Shown here: one piece after another, positions 39,622-48,860 of the stretch
Layout of the letters: each line of letters starts with the position of its first letter
How positions within the stretch are numbered: the first letter of the stretch is position 1
From: PALSA-612 sp964595575
GTDB lineage: Bacteria > Actinomycetota > Thermoleophilia > Gaiellales > Gaiellaceae
Reading direction: 5' to 3'
Assembly (NCBI GenBank): GCA_964595575.1
Contig: CAZQRA010000002.1
Coordinates: forward strand, 1-64,000
DNA: 64,000 bases
Notes under the pieces: generated by a model
The model's input: only the letters and a program-made list of their open reading frames with translations
The model's database searches: none
What the model was told of the DNA's origin: nothing
Program-made: the position numbers and the translations under genes

Positions 39622-40277
39622 CGCTTGCTCCTTGCCCGGCTCTGCTCTCGACGCCAGGCGGCGATGCGTCGGTGATCGCCGGAGAGAAGCACGTCCGGGA
39701 CCCGCCAGCCTCGAAACTCGGCCGGCCGGGTGTAGTGCGGGTACTCGAGCCCCCCCTCGAGCTGGGGAGAGAAGCTCTCCTCTCGCCTCGACTCCGCGCT
39801 TCCCAGGGCCCCGGGCAGGAGCCGGGCCACCGCGTCGATCACCACCATGGCCGCGAGCTCGCCCCCGGAGAGAACGTAGGGACCGATGGAGAGCGTGTCC
39901 GAGCAGAGGTGGCGGAGGATCCGCTCGTCGAACCCCTCGTAGCGGGCGGAGAGGAGGGTGAGGCTCTCCTCGCCGGCCAGCTCCTCTACCAGCCGCTGGT
40001 CGAGGAGACGGCCCTGGGGGGTGAGGGCGATGACCCGGTGCTCGGGCACGCCGCCGTACACGGCCTCGAGGGCGGCCGCGACCACGTCCACCCGCAGTAC
40101 CATGCCTGCCCCGCCGCCGTAAGGCTCGTCGTCCACCTGCCCTCCCCGCAAGGGCGTGAACTCCCGGTAGTTGAGGAGCCTCAGCTCGAGGGTATCCCCC
40201 AGCACCGCCGCCAGCGGCCGCTGCTCGCACATCCAGGCGAAGGCGTGGGGCACCAGGGTGAAGACGTCGATCCGCAC
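39618..40277 (-). CDS. trmD: tRNA (guanine37-N1)-methyltransferase
   Basis: 219 residues from GTG 40277 (VRIDVFTLVPHAF), 11 bp after the rimM stop; the longer upstream frame is a rimM shadow. YGGGAGMVLRVD and ARYEGFDERI are SPOUT signatures, and the trefoil knot for SAM binding is LSIGPYVLSGGELAAMVVID. The C-terminal RNA-binding domain ends PDVLLSGDHRRIAAWR. It makes m1G37 to prevent +1 frameshifting. Confidence 0.96.
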   Translation of the reverse strand: MRIDVFTLVPHAFAWMCEQRPLAAVLGDTLELRLLNYREFTPLRGGQVDDEPYGGGAGMVLRVDVVAAALEAVYGGVPEHRVIALTPQGRLLDQRLVEELAGEESLTLLSARYEGFDERILRHLCSDTLSIGPYVLSGGELAAMVVIDAVARLLPGALGSAESRREESFSPQLEGGLEYPHYTRPAEFRGWRVPDVLLSGDHRRIAAWRREQSRARSKR

Positions 40278-40288
40278 GGGGAGGCAGG

Positions 40289-40756
40289 TTAGCCGGGGTC
40301 GGCGAAGCCGCGGGCGACCACGATCCGACCGCCCTCGAGGTCGATCCTGCGGATGCACTCCTCGTGGAGGGGAAGGAGGAGGCCGCTGTCGAGCTCGAGG
40401 GCGTCGTTGGCCACCCCGGGAAGGACGTCCCGGACGCGGCCCAGGAACCTGCCTCCCTCCTCCTCTACGGACAAGCCCACGAGCTGGAACACGTAGTAGG
40501 AGCCCTCGTCCGGAGGAGGAAGCTGGGATCGGGGCACGTACAGTCTCTGCCCGCGCTGGACGGGACGGTCGAGACGGATGACAGGCCGCCCCGAGGCTCG
40601 CTTGGAGGTGACGACCGAGGCGGGCTTGCCCTCCACCCAGAGGGTCGCCCCCACCCTGAAGCGCTCCTCGGCCTCGCTCGCCTCCTCGACCACGAACGAG
40701 CCGTCGAGGCCGTGCGGCCGTCCCACCCGGCCGACAGGCACGAGCTCGTCCTCCAC
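40289..40756 (-). CDS. rimM: 16S rRNA processing protein RimM
   Basis: 155 residues. The N-terminal RimM domain (VPVGRVGRPHGLDGSFVVEE) is followed by a PRC-barrel with YYVFQLVGLSVEEEGGRFLGRV and LELDSGLLLPLHEECIRRID. It assists 30S head maturation through uS19. The GTG start directly abuts the khpA stop (TAG then GTG). Confidence 0.94.
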   Translation of the reverse strand: MEDELVPVGRVGRPHGLDGSFVVEEASEAEERFRVGATLWVEGKPASVVTSKRASGRPVIRLDRPVQRGQRLYVPRSQLPPPDEGSYYVFQLVGLSVEEEGGRFLGRVRDVLPGVANDALELDSGLLLPLHEECIRRIDLEGGRIVVARGFADPG

Positions 40757-40993
40757 CTACTCGGCGATCTCGAGGAGCACGCGGCGCTCCTGGCGCGCTC
40801 CCGCCGCTCGGGCGAGGGTGCGAAGCGCCTGCACCATGCGGCCGCCCCGGCCGATCACCTTGCCACGATCTCCCTCGGCAACGTAGAGGCGGAGCCGCAG
40901 AGAGCCGTCCTCCTCCTCGTGCCCTTCCACCCGCACCGCCTCCGGCTCGTCGACGAGCAGGCGCACCAGGTAGAGGACAAGCTCGTCCGGCAC
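40757..40993 (-). CDS. khpA: KH-domain RNA-binding protein KhpA
   Basis: 78 residues: a single type II KH domain with the GxxG loop in VIGRGGRMVQALRTLARA. It commonly lies between rpsP and rimM, as here, with a 1 bp gap to rpsP. In other bacteria KhpA with KhpB binds many RNAs and affects cell division; no khpB is in the window. Confidence 0.94.
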   Translation of the reverse strand: MPDELVLYLVRLLVDEPEAVRVEGHEEEDGSLRLRLYVAEGDRGKVIGRGGRMVQALRTLARAAGARQERRVLLEIAE

Positions 40994-40994
40994 C

Positions 40995-41237
40995 CTAGAT
41001 GATGTTCTTGACCTTGAGCAGGCGCCGTACCGGCTCGGTAGGCTGGGCTCCTTTGCCCAGCCACTCGCGCACCTTGGCCTCGTCCAGCTCGATGAGGGAA
41101 GGGTTTGTCTGGGGGTTGTAGCGTCCCACGATGTCGATGAACTTCCCGTCCCGCGGCGAGCGGGCGTCGGCTACCACCACCCGGTAGATCGGGTTCTTCT
41201 TCGAACCCACGCGGGTCAAGCGCATCCGTACAGCCAT
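40995..41237 (-). CDS. rpsP: 30S ribosomal protein bS16
   Basis: 80 residues, standard bS16: MAVRMRLTRVGSKKNPIYRV, VVADARSPRDGKFIDIVGRY and NPSLIELDEAKVREWLGKGA. ATG 41237 has a clear AAAGGAG ribosome site. It heads the rpsP-khpA-rimM-trmD ribosome-maturation run behind ffh. Confidence 0.97.
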   Translation of the reverse strand: MAVRMRLTRVGSKKNPIYRVVVADARSPRDGKFIDIVGRYNPQTNPSLIELDEAKVREWLGKGAQPTEPVRRLLKVKNII

Positions 41238-41261
41238 TCGTCTCCTTTCCTAGCGCTTCTC

Positions 41262-42584
<1,323 letters not shown>

Positions 42585-42638
42585 CGCTCGAGAAGGGTAC
42601 CTGCCTGGCGTCCCGCTTCCGCCGCGGGTGGTAGAGCC

Positions 42639-43589
42639 CTAGCGCTCCAGGCCGACGAGGGCCCGGGCGAACTCGTCGGGATCGAAGGGACGGAGGTCCT
42701 CCAGCCGCTCTCCGACCCCGATCAGCACCACGGGGAGGCCGAGCTCGACGGCGATAGGCAGGACGATCCCTCCTTTGGCGGAGCTATCGAGCTTGGTCAG
42801 GCACACCCCCGTGACCTCCACCGCCTGGTGGAAGAGCCGTGCCTGCTGGAGGCCGTTCTGGCCGGTGGTGGCGTCGATCACGAGCAGGGTCTCGTGGGGC
42901 GCCCCGGGAAGGCGCTCGCCCACGACGCGCCGGATCTTCCGCAGCTCCTCCATGAGGTTGGCCTGGGTGTGCAGCCGACCGGCCGTATCGACGATCACGA
43001 CGTCCCGGCCCCGGGCCTTCGCTGCCTGGACGGCGTCGAAAGCGACCGCAGCCGGATCGCCCCCCGGGGCTGAGCCCACGAAGTCGGCGCCCGCCCGCTG
43101 AGCCCAGATCTCGAGCTGCTCGCCGGCAGCGGCCCGGAAGGTGTCGGCGGCCGCCACCACCACGCTCCGCCCGTGCTCGCGGAGGCGGCGGGCGAGCTTG
43201 CCGATGGTGGTCGTCTTGCCGCTGCCGTTGACGCCCACGACCAGGATGACGCTGGGGCGGGCGGAGAGAGCGAGCGGTCGTGGCCGACCGACGATCGACG
43301 CGATCTCCTCGACCAAGGCCTCCTCCAGGCCGGCCGCGTCCCGCCGCCGGCGCAGCCTCTCCACCAGCAGCTCGGTGGCCGCGATCCCCACGTCGCTGGC
43401 GATGAGGGCCTCCTCCAGCTCCTCCCACGACTCCTCCTTGCGGGGGTCGAAGCCGGCAAGACGGGCCAGGACGGCGCGCCCACCCCGGCCCAGCGAGCCG
43501 CGGAGACGCCGCCAGAAGCCGGCCGTCTCCTCCACCGGATCGGGGGAGGGCTCGGCGTCCCCGAGAAGCTCGGCCCAGCTCAGCGTCAC
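42639..43589 (-). CDS. ftsY: Signal recognition particle receptor FtsY
   Basis: 316 residues from GTG 43589. A short acidic N-terminal part lacks the long A domain of E. coli FtsY. The NG domain has VGVNGSGKTTTIGKLARRL, DTFRAAAGEQLEIWAQRAG, DTAGRLHTQANLMEEL and TKLDSSAKGGIVL, ending IGVGERLEDLRPFDPDEFARAL. It docks SRP-ribosome complexes at the membrane. It lies between smc and ffh on the same strand. Confidence 0.96.
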   Translation of the reverse strand: MTLSWAELLGDAEPSPDPVEETAGFWRRLRGSLGRGGRAVLARLAGFDPRKEESWEELEEALIASDVGIAATELLVERLRRRRDAAGLEEALVEEIASIVGRPRPLALSARPSVILVVGVNGSGKTTTIGKLARRLREHGRSVVVAAADTFRAAAGEQLEIWAQRAGADFVGSAPGGDPAAVAFDAVQAAKARGRDVVIVDTAGRLHTQANLMEELRKIRRVVGERLPGAPHETLLVIDATTGQNGLQQARLFHQAVEVTGVCLTKLDSSAKGGIVLPIAVELGLPVVLIGVGERLEDLRPFDPDEFARALVGLER

Positions 43590-43613
43590 GGCCGGGGAGC
43601 ATAGCCCGGCCGC

Positions 43614-46076
43614 TCAGGCGGCCGGGGAGGCCTGCTCGCGCGGCAGCCGCCGGGAGACGACCTGGGAGACGCCGTCGGCCCCCATGGTCACCCCGTAGAG
43701 GACATCGGCCGCCTCCATCGTCCGCTTCTGGTGGGTGACGATGATGAACTGGGCCTGCCGCGAGAACCGACGCACGAGCTCGACGAAGCGGCCGATGTTG
43801 GCGTCGTCGAGGGCGGCCTCGACCTCGTCCAGGAGGTAGAACGGGCAGGGCCGAGCGAGGAAGAGGGCGAAGAGGAACGAGATCGCCCCCAGCGCCTTCT
43901 CCCCTCCGGAGAGGAGCGAGAGCCGCGTCACCCGCTTGCCGGCAGGCCGCAGCTCGACCTCGACTCCCGGCTCGGCCTCCTCGCCCTCGGGGGGGCTCAG
44001 CCTCAGTCGCCCCCAGCCACCGGGAAAGAGGGTGGCTGCCACCTGGGCGAAGCTCTCCTGGGCCTTGGCCAGCGTCGAGGCGAACTGGCGCTCGACCGTG
44101 TCGGCCAGGTCTCGGCGCAGCCTCTCCAGCTCCTGGAGGCTCCGCTCGAGGTCGGCACGCTGCAGGCGAAGCTCCTCCAAGCGAGCCTTCTCCCGGGCGT
44201 ACTCCTCCCTGGCTAGAGGATTCACCTCGCCCAGCTCCTGCCGGCGGCGGAGCAGCCGCGCCAGCGCCCGCTCGATCTCGTCTCGGCGCCCCACCGCCGG
44301 ATCCGCGCCTGCCTGCTCGAGACGGCGGCGGGCCTCGTCGGCCTCTGCCTCCAGGCGAGCGAGCTCCACCTCCGCGGAGGCTGACCGCTCCCCGGCCTGG
44401 GCAGCCAGCCGGCGGATCTCCGCCTCCTCGGCCGCCAGCGTCCTCAGCTCCTGGGCAAGCTGGGAGGCCCGGGCGGCCTCCTCCTCCGCCTGGGCGAGAA
44501 GTGGCGCCCGGAGCCGCTCGGCCGCCGCCTCTGCCCGCTCGAGCTCGCCCGCCAGCCGCTCGGCCAGGGCTAGGCGGCGGGGGTAGGCGAGGTCGAGGGG
44601 CTTCGCCTCGTCGGCTCGAGCAGCGAGAGCGCCGGCCTGGGCGCGAAGCCGCCGCGCCTCGGCCCTCAGCTCGAGCTCCAGGGCCTCGGCCGTCTCCCCT
44701 ACCAGCCACAGCTCCCCCTGCCCGGGGTCGTAGCCGAAGCCCTCCTCGGTGACGGCCGGCACCGGGGACGCGAGCAGCTCGTCCAGGGGGACCACAGGGA
44801 CGTCGGCCACGATCTCGTTGGGATCGCGCTCCACCAACACCAGCGCGCTCCCGAGCTGTCGCTCGCGGGCCCGGCGGAGGAGGGCGAGGCCCTGCTCGGG
44901 GGTTTCCACCAGCAGGGCAGTCGCCCGATGGCGGAGCGCGGCCAGGGTGGCCCGCTCCTTCCCCGGCTCCACCTCGATGGAGCGGAGGACGAGGCGCCCC
45001 CCCTCCTGCGCCAGCGCCCGCGCCGCCGCTGGGTCCTCCGCCAGCGCCTGCTCGAGCGCTCGTGCCCGGGCTTCCGCCAGCCGAGCCTGCTCGCGGAGGG
45101 CGTCCGCGTCGACGGGGAAGACCGGTCGGCGGAGGCGCTCGATGAGGTCGCCAGCGGCCTCCCTCCGCATCCGCACCCGCTCCGAGGCGCTGCGCAGACG
45201 GTAGAGCGCGCCCGTCTTGCCGTCGGCGCCGCCTGCGAGCCCTGCCAGCCTCTCCTCCGCCCGCCGTCGGCGTCCGAGCACGGCCTCGAGGCGCTCCTCG
45301 AGCCGGCGGCGGGCTTCCGCCGCCGAGTCTCGCTGCCGCCGCGCCTCCTCGAGCCGCAAGGCGAGATCGGCCAGATCGAGCGCCGCCAGGCCCGCTTGGA
45401 GACGGCGGATCTCGCCCGCGAGTCTCTCCGCCCGCTCGGCGGCGGTAGCCTGGAGGGCGAGCGGGCGCAGGCGCTTGCTGACCTCCTGCTCCAGGTCCCG
45501 GGCCCGCTCGACCTGGCGCGCCACCCGGGCCAGCTTGAGCTCCGCCCTGTGCCGGCGACGCTTGAACCGCCCCAGACCGGCAGCCTCCTCGAGCAGAGCC
45601 CGCCGCTCGCCGGGGCTGGAGGCGAGAATAGCCTCCACCTTGCCCTGGCCGATCACCGATCCCCCCCGGGGGCCCAGCCCGATGTCGGCCAGAAGCTCGA
45701 CCACGTCCGTGCGCCGTACTGGGGCTCCGTTGAGGAGGTAGTGGCTGTCGCCGCCCCGGTAGAGGCGACGACAGATAGAGACCTCGGAGAAGTCGAGGCC
45801 GGCCAGCTCGCCGTCGACCTGGTCGAAGCGTAGCTCCACCTCGCAGAAGGAGGCCGGCGGACGCCCTTTGGAGCCGGCGAAGAGGACGTCCTCGGGCTTC
45901 TCGGCCCGAAGCTCGCTGGGAGCGAGGCAGCCCGCAGCCCAGAGGAGGGCGTCGGCGATGTTCGACTTCCCCGAGCCGTTCGGGCCCACCACCACCGCCA
46001 CCCCCGGCTCTAGGAGTACCTCCACCGGGTCGGCGAACGACTTGAAGCCGCAGATCCTGATCGCCCTGAGGTACAC
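43614..46076 (-). CDS. smc: Chromosome segregation ATPase SMC, compact form
   Basis: 820 residues. The N-terminal head has VVVGPNGSGKSNIADALLWA (Walker A about 31-38) and VIGQGKVEAILASSPGERRALLEEAAG; the C-terminal head has LSLLSGGEKALGAISFLFAL (signature) and FYLLDEVEAALDDANIGRF (Walker B). The hinge spans about 355-455. The two coiled-coil arms are only about 180-185 residues each, whereas usual bacterial SMC proteins are about 1150-1200 residues long. All functional blocks are present in order, so the gene is shortened in its arms and not truncated. GTG 46076 starts it. Confidence 0.9.
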   Translation of the reverse strand: MYLRAIRICGFKSFADPVEVLLEPGVAVVVGPNGSGKSNIADALLWAAGCLAPSELRAEKPEDVLFAGSKGRPPASFCEVELRFDQVDGELAGLDFSEVSICRRLYRGGDSHYLLNGAPVRRTDVVELLADIGLGPRGGSVIGQGKVEAILASSPGERRALLEEAAGLGRFKRRRHRAELKLARVARQVERARDLEQEVSKRLRPLALQATAAERAERLAGEIRRLQAGLAALDLADLALRLEEARRQRDSAAEARRRLEERLEAVLGRRRRAEERLAGLAGGADGKTGALYRLRSASERVRMRREAAGDLIERLRRPVFPVDADALREQARLAEARARALEQALAEDPAAARALAQEGGRLVLRSIEVEPGKERATLAALRHRATALLVETPEQGLALLRRARERQLGSALVLVERDPNEIVADVPVVPLDELLASPVPAVTEEGFGYDPGQGELWLVGETAEALELELRAEARRLRAQAGALAARADEAKPLDLAYPRRLALAERLAGELERAEAAAERLRAPLLAQAEEEAARASQLAQELRTLAAEEAEIRRLAAQAGERSASAEVELARLEAEADEARRRLEQAGADPAVGRRDEIERALARLLRRRQELGEVNPLAREEYAREKARLEELRLQRADLERSLQELERLRRDLADTVERQFASTLAKAQESFAQVAATLFPGGWGRLRLSPPEGEEAEPGVEVELRPAGKRVTRLSLLSGGEKALGAISFLFALFLARPCPFYLLDEVEAALDDANIGRFVELVRRFSRQAQFIIVTHQKRTMEAADVLYGVTMGADGVSQVVSRRLPREQASPAA

Positions 46077-46154
46077 GGGGCCGCCTACGCTAGCGGGGGG
46101 CGCGGACGCCGCCCACCGACATCCCCTCCCTCCTGGCCCGAGAAGGCCGGCCTG

Positions 46155-46853
46155 CTAGCCCCCCGACCCCACCTGCCCATCCTCCTGGAGCGCCGCCAGG
46201 GCCTGCCTGGCCGCGGCCTGCTCGGCCTCCTTCTTCGTCCGACCGCTTCCCGTGCCCAGCTCCCTCCCCTCCACCAGGGCAACGCAGGTGAAGCGGCGGT
46301 CGTGGGGAGGTCCCTCGACGGACACGACCGCGTAGGAGACCTGCGAGCGACGGCGGGCCAGGGCCTCCTGGAGCTCCGTCTTGTAGTCGATGTCGTGGGA
46401 GGCCGCGTAGTCGATCTGGTCGGAGAACGCCTCCACGATGGGGCGCTCGATGGGCTCGAATCCGTGCTCGAGGAAGAGGGCGGCCAAGGCGGCCTCGATC
46501 AGCGCCGCCAGGACATTGCGGTTCTCCGCCAGGCGCTCGAGCTCCTCCGGGGGCAAGGCCCCCTGCTCCCTGAGCTTGTCTCCCAGGCCGAGCTGGGCGG
46601 CCACCGCCGCGCAGGCCCGGCGGGAGACGACCTGGGAGCGGATCTTGGCCAGCCTCCCCTCGGAGAACGAGGGGTAGCGCTCGTAGAGGGCGTGGGCCAC
46701 CGCCAGCTCCAGCACGCTGTCGCCCAGGAACTCCAGGCGCTCGTAGGAGGAGGCCCGGTCGGGCGCCCAGGCCGCGTGGGTGAGAACCTGCTCCAGGCGC
46801 TCGGGAGGAAGGGCCTCGATGAGCCGAGCGAGCGACCGGGCGTTGGCGGGGAC
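46155..46853 (-). CDS. rnc: Ribonuclease III, start codon not canonical
   Basis: Cleaves double-stranded RNA in rRNA maturation. The catalytic block SYERLEFLGDSVLELAVAHA, the SEGRLAKIRSQVVSR region and a C-terminal double-stranded RNA-binding domain (DYKTELQEALARRRSQVSYA, GSGRTKKEAEQAAARQAL) are all present. The only in-frame ATG/GTG/TTG is GTG 46715, which would cut away the ERLEFLGD box. Conserved sequence (LIEALPPERLEQVLTHAAW) continues upstream to near the acpP stop. The start is probably a rare codon between about 46818 (ATC) and 46853 (GTC); the coordinate given is the outer limit. Confidence 0.85.
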   Translation of the reverse strand, partial: VPANARSLARLIEALPPERLEQVLTHAAWAPDRASSYERLEFLGDSVLELAVAHALYERYPSFSEGRLAKIRSQVVSRRACAAVAAQLGLGDKLREQGALPPEELERLAENRNVLAALIEAALAALFLEHGFEPIERPIVEAFSDQIDYAASHDIDYKTELQEALARRRSQVSYAVVSVEGPPHDRRFTCVALVEGRELGTGSGRTKKEAEQAAARQALAALQEDGQVGSGG

Positions 46854-46857
46854 GCCT

Positions 46858-47103
46858 CTACTGGTGGGCGACGACGTAGTCGACGGCCTGCCCGACGGTC
46901 TGGATCTTCTGGGCGTCTTCGTCGGAGATCTTGATGCCGAACTGGTCCTCGAGCTCCATGATCAGCTCGACGAGATCGAGCGAATCGGCGTCCAGATCCT
47001 CTTGGAAGGAGGCTTCCTCGGTGATCTCGCTCTCGTCGACGCCTAGTTGCTCGACAAGGACCTCCTTGACTCGCTCGAATACTTCCTCGCGCGAAGCTGC
47101 CAT
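46858..47103 (-). CDS. acpP: Acyl carrier protein
   Basis: 81 residues, acidic. The 4'-phosphopantetheine site is Ser41 in the DADSLDLVEL motif; FERVKEVLVEQLGVDESEIT and VGQAVDYVVAHQ are standard ends. It carries growing acyl chains in fatty acid synthesis and donates them to PlsX, encoded one base upstream. Confidence 0.96.
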   Translation of the reverse strand: MAASREEVFERVKEVLVEQLGVDESEITEEASFQEDLDADSLDLVELIMELEDQFGIKISDEDAQKIQTVGQAVDYVVAHQ

Positions 47104-47104
47104 G

Positions 47105-48130
47105 TCACCTCTCTTGGCGGTCGGATTCTGCCGGCGCGGGGATGCTAACACGCTGTCCCGACGTGGCCTCCTCCTCTCGCCCCAGCCGCTCTGCCAGCCG
47201 CTCCACCACCCGGTGCTCGACCCCGCGCGCGGCCAAGCCAATGGCGTTGGCGATCGCCCGGCGGGACGAGTTGCCGTGGGCCACCACCACCAAGCCCCTA
47301 AGACCGAGGAGGTAGGCGCCCCCGTAGGTCTCCGGGTCGAGCCGCAGCCGAAGCTTGCGGGCGGCCGGTCGGACGAGGAGCCCGCCCAGCTTGCCCCACG
47401 GAGTCCGGGTGATCTCGGCCCGCAGGCCTTCGAGCAGGGAGCGAATGGTGCCCTCGAGCAGCTTGAGACAGACGTTGCCCGTGAAGCCGTCGCAGACCAC
47501 CACATCCGCCGCCCCCTCGAGCAGCCATCGACTCTCCACGTTCCCTCGAAAGTCGAGGTCGGAGGCGACGAGCAGGCGGTGAGCCTCCAGCGTCAGCTGG
47601 TCTCCCTTCTCCGGCTCCTCGCCGATCGAGAGCAGGCCGACTCGGGGCCGACTCACGCCCAGGATCTCCTCGGCGAAGATGGCGCCCATCTCGGCGAACT
47701 GCGCCAGCATCTCGGGTCGGGCATCCGCGTTGGCGCCGGCGTCGATGAGGACGGAGGGCCCCCGGAGGGCGGGGATGACGACGGCGATGGCCGGCCGCAG
47801 CACCCCTGGCAGGCGGCGGATCTCGAGCAGGGAGGCCGCCAGCATGGCCCCCGTGTTCCCGGCCGAGACGGCCGCGTCGGCGTGACCTGCTCCCACCGCT
47901 CGACAGCAGGCGACGAGGGAGCTATCGGGCTTGGCGCGGACTGCCTCCCCGGGCTTCTCGTCCATGCCGATAGCCTGGGACGTCTCCACCAGGCGGAGGC
48001 CGCCCGTGGCGAGCCCCTTGGGGCCGTACAACACCGGCTCGACCGACGACGAGCGCGCCGCCAGCGCACCAGCGACGACCTCGCCCGGCGCGCGGTCGCC
48101 CCCCAGGGCGTCGACCGCGACCCGGATCAC
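47105..48130 (-). CDS. plsX: Phosphate acyltransferase PlsX
   Basis: 341 residues from GTG 48130. VAVDALGGDRAPGEVVAGAL starts the family; AAVSAGNTGAMLAASLLEIR, VLIDAGANADARPEMLAQFA, GLLSIGEEPEKGDQLTLEAH and VVCDGFTGNVCLKLLEGT follow. It converts acyl-ACP to acyl-phosphate, the first step of bacterial phospholipid synthesis through PlsY. It lies between rpmF and acpP, a conserved order. Confidence 0.95.
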   Translation of the reverse strand: MIRVAVDALGGDRAPGEVVAGALAARSSSVEPVLYGPKGLATGGLRLVETSQAIGMDEKPGEAVRAKPDSSLVACCRAVGAGHADAAVSAGNTGAMLAASLLEIRRLPGVLRPAIAVVIPALRGPSVLIDAGANADARPEMLAQFAEMGAIFAEEILGVSRPRVGLLSIGEEPEKGDQLTLEAHRLLVASDLDFRGNVESRWLLEGAADVVVCDGFTGNVCLKLLEGTIRSLLEGLRAEITRTPWGKLGGLLVRPAARKLRLRLDPETYGGAYLLGLRGLVVVAHGNSSRRAIANAIGLAARGVEHRVVERLAERLGREEEATSGQRVSIPAPAESDRQER

Positions 48131-48133
48131 GGG

Positions 48134-48322
48134 CTAGGAGCCGGGAGCCGGGGGAGGCTCGACCTCGCGGCCGCGGTAGGTCTTGCACGTGGGGCAGACC
48201 CGATGCGGGAGCTTGGGCTGGCCGCAGGTGGGACAGAGACTCAGGCGCGGCGGCTCGAGGCGGTGCTGCGCGCGGCGCTTGTCGCGCCGCGCCTTGGACA
48301 CCTTCTGCTTGGGGACAGCCAT
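48134..48322 (-). CDS. rpmF: 50S ribosomal protein bL32, zinc form
   Basis: 62 residues: MAVPKQKVSKARRDKRRAQH, then a zinc knuckle pair (LCPTCGQPKLPHRVCPTC). All four Cys are present, the zinc-binding form. It is preceded by the DUF177 region, its usual partner, and followed by plsX after 3 bp. Confidence 0.95.
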   Translation of the reverse strand: MAVPKQKVSKARRDKRRAQHRLEPPRLSLCPTCGQPKLPHRVCPTCKTYRGREVEPPPAPGS

Positions 48323-48350
48323 GGGCGGCGCAGTATACCGCGAGCGCCTC

Positions 48351-48860
48351 TCAGAGCCGGTCGCGAAGCTCGGCCAGGGCCGCCCAGGGCCCATCCGCCG
48401 CCGGCTCCTCGTGCCGGTGGGGACGGCGGTTCAAGTTCTCTCCGCAGGTAGCGCAGAGACCGGCGCAGCTCGGCCGACACAGGATCTTCTGGGGCAACGC
48501 CAAGACCAGGGAGTCTCGGGCCCAGGCCGACAGGTCGAGGCGCCGCTCGACGATGTAGGGGCTGGTCAGCTCCTCGGCCGCGCGGGGGCTCTCGTCCTGG
48601 TACTCCCGGAGGGCGAGCGTCTGCTCCACCACAGCGTCGTCGAGGCAGCGGTAGCAGGGACCGTGCAGCCGGGCGTGGAAGCGCAGCTCGAAGACGGTGC
48701 CGGTCGTCGCCTTGGTCACGGTCAGCGCCGCCCGCACCCTCTCGGGGACAGCGACGTACCGCTGGCCGCCGAGCTCGATGGGGGCGATCTCGACGTCTCG
48801 CTCGTCGCGCAGCTCCTCACCCGACCTCAGCCGGATCGCTCTGAGGTCCAGGTACGTCAT
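48351..48860 (-). CDS. DUF177 (YceD) protein, possible separate product of internal start
   Basis: From ATG 48860, preceded by TGAGGGC as ribosome site, the frame gives a normal 169-residue DUF177 protein (LDLRAIRLRSGEELRDERDV, HGPCYRCLDDAVVEQTLALR, ILCRPSCAGLCATCGENLN). Two Cys sets (CYRC and C-x3-C-x2-C-x2-C) may bind Zn. DUF177 is nearly always encoded with rpmF, as here, and is linked to large-subunit rRNA or ribosome assembly. The same codons also form the C-terminus of the EamA fusion. Confidence 0.75.
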   Translation of the reverse strand: MTYLDLRAIRLRSGEELRDERDVEIAPIELGGQRYVAVPERVRAALTVTKATTGTVFELRFHARLHGPCYRCLDDAVVEQTLALREYQDESPRAAEELTSPYIVERRLDLSAWARDSLVLALPQKILCRPSCAGLCATCGENLNRRPHRHEEPAADGPWAALAELRDRL

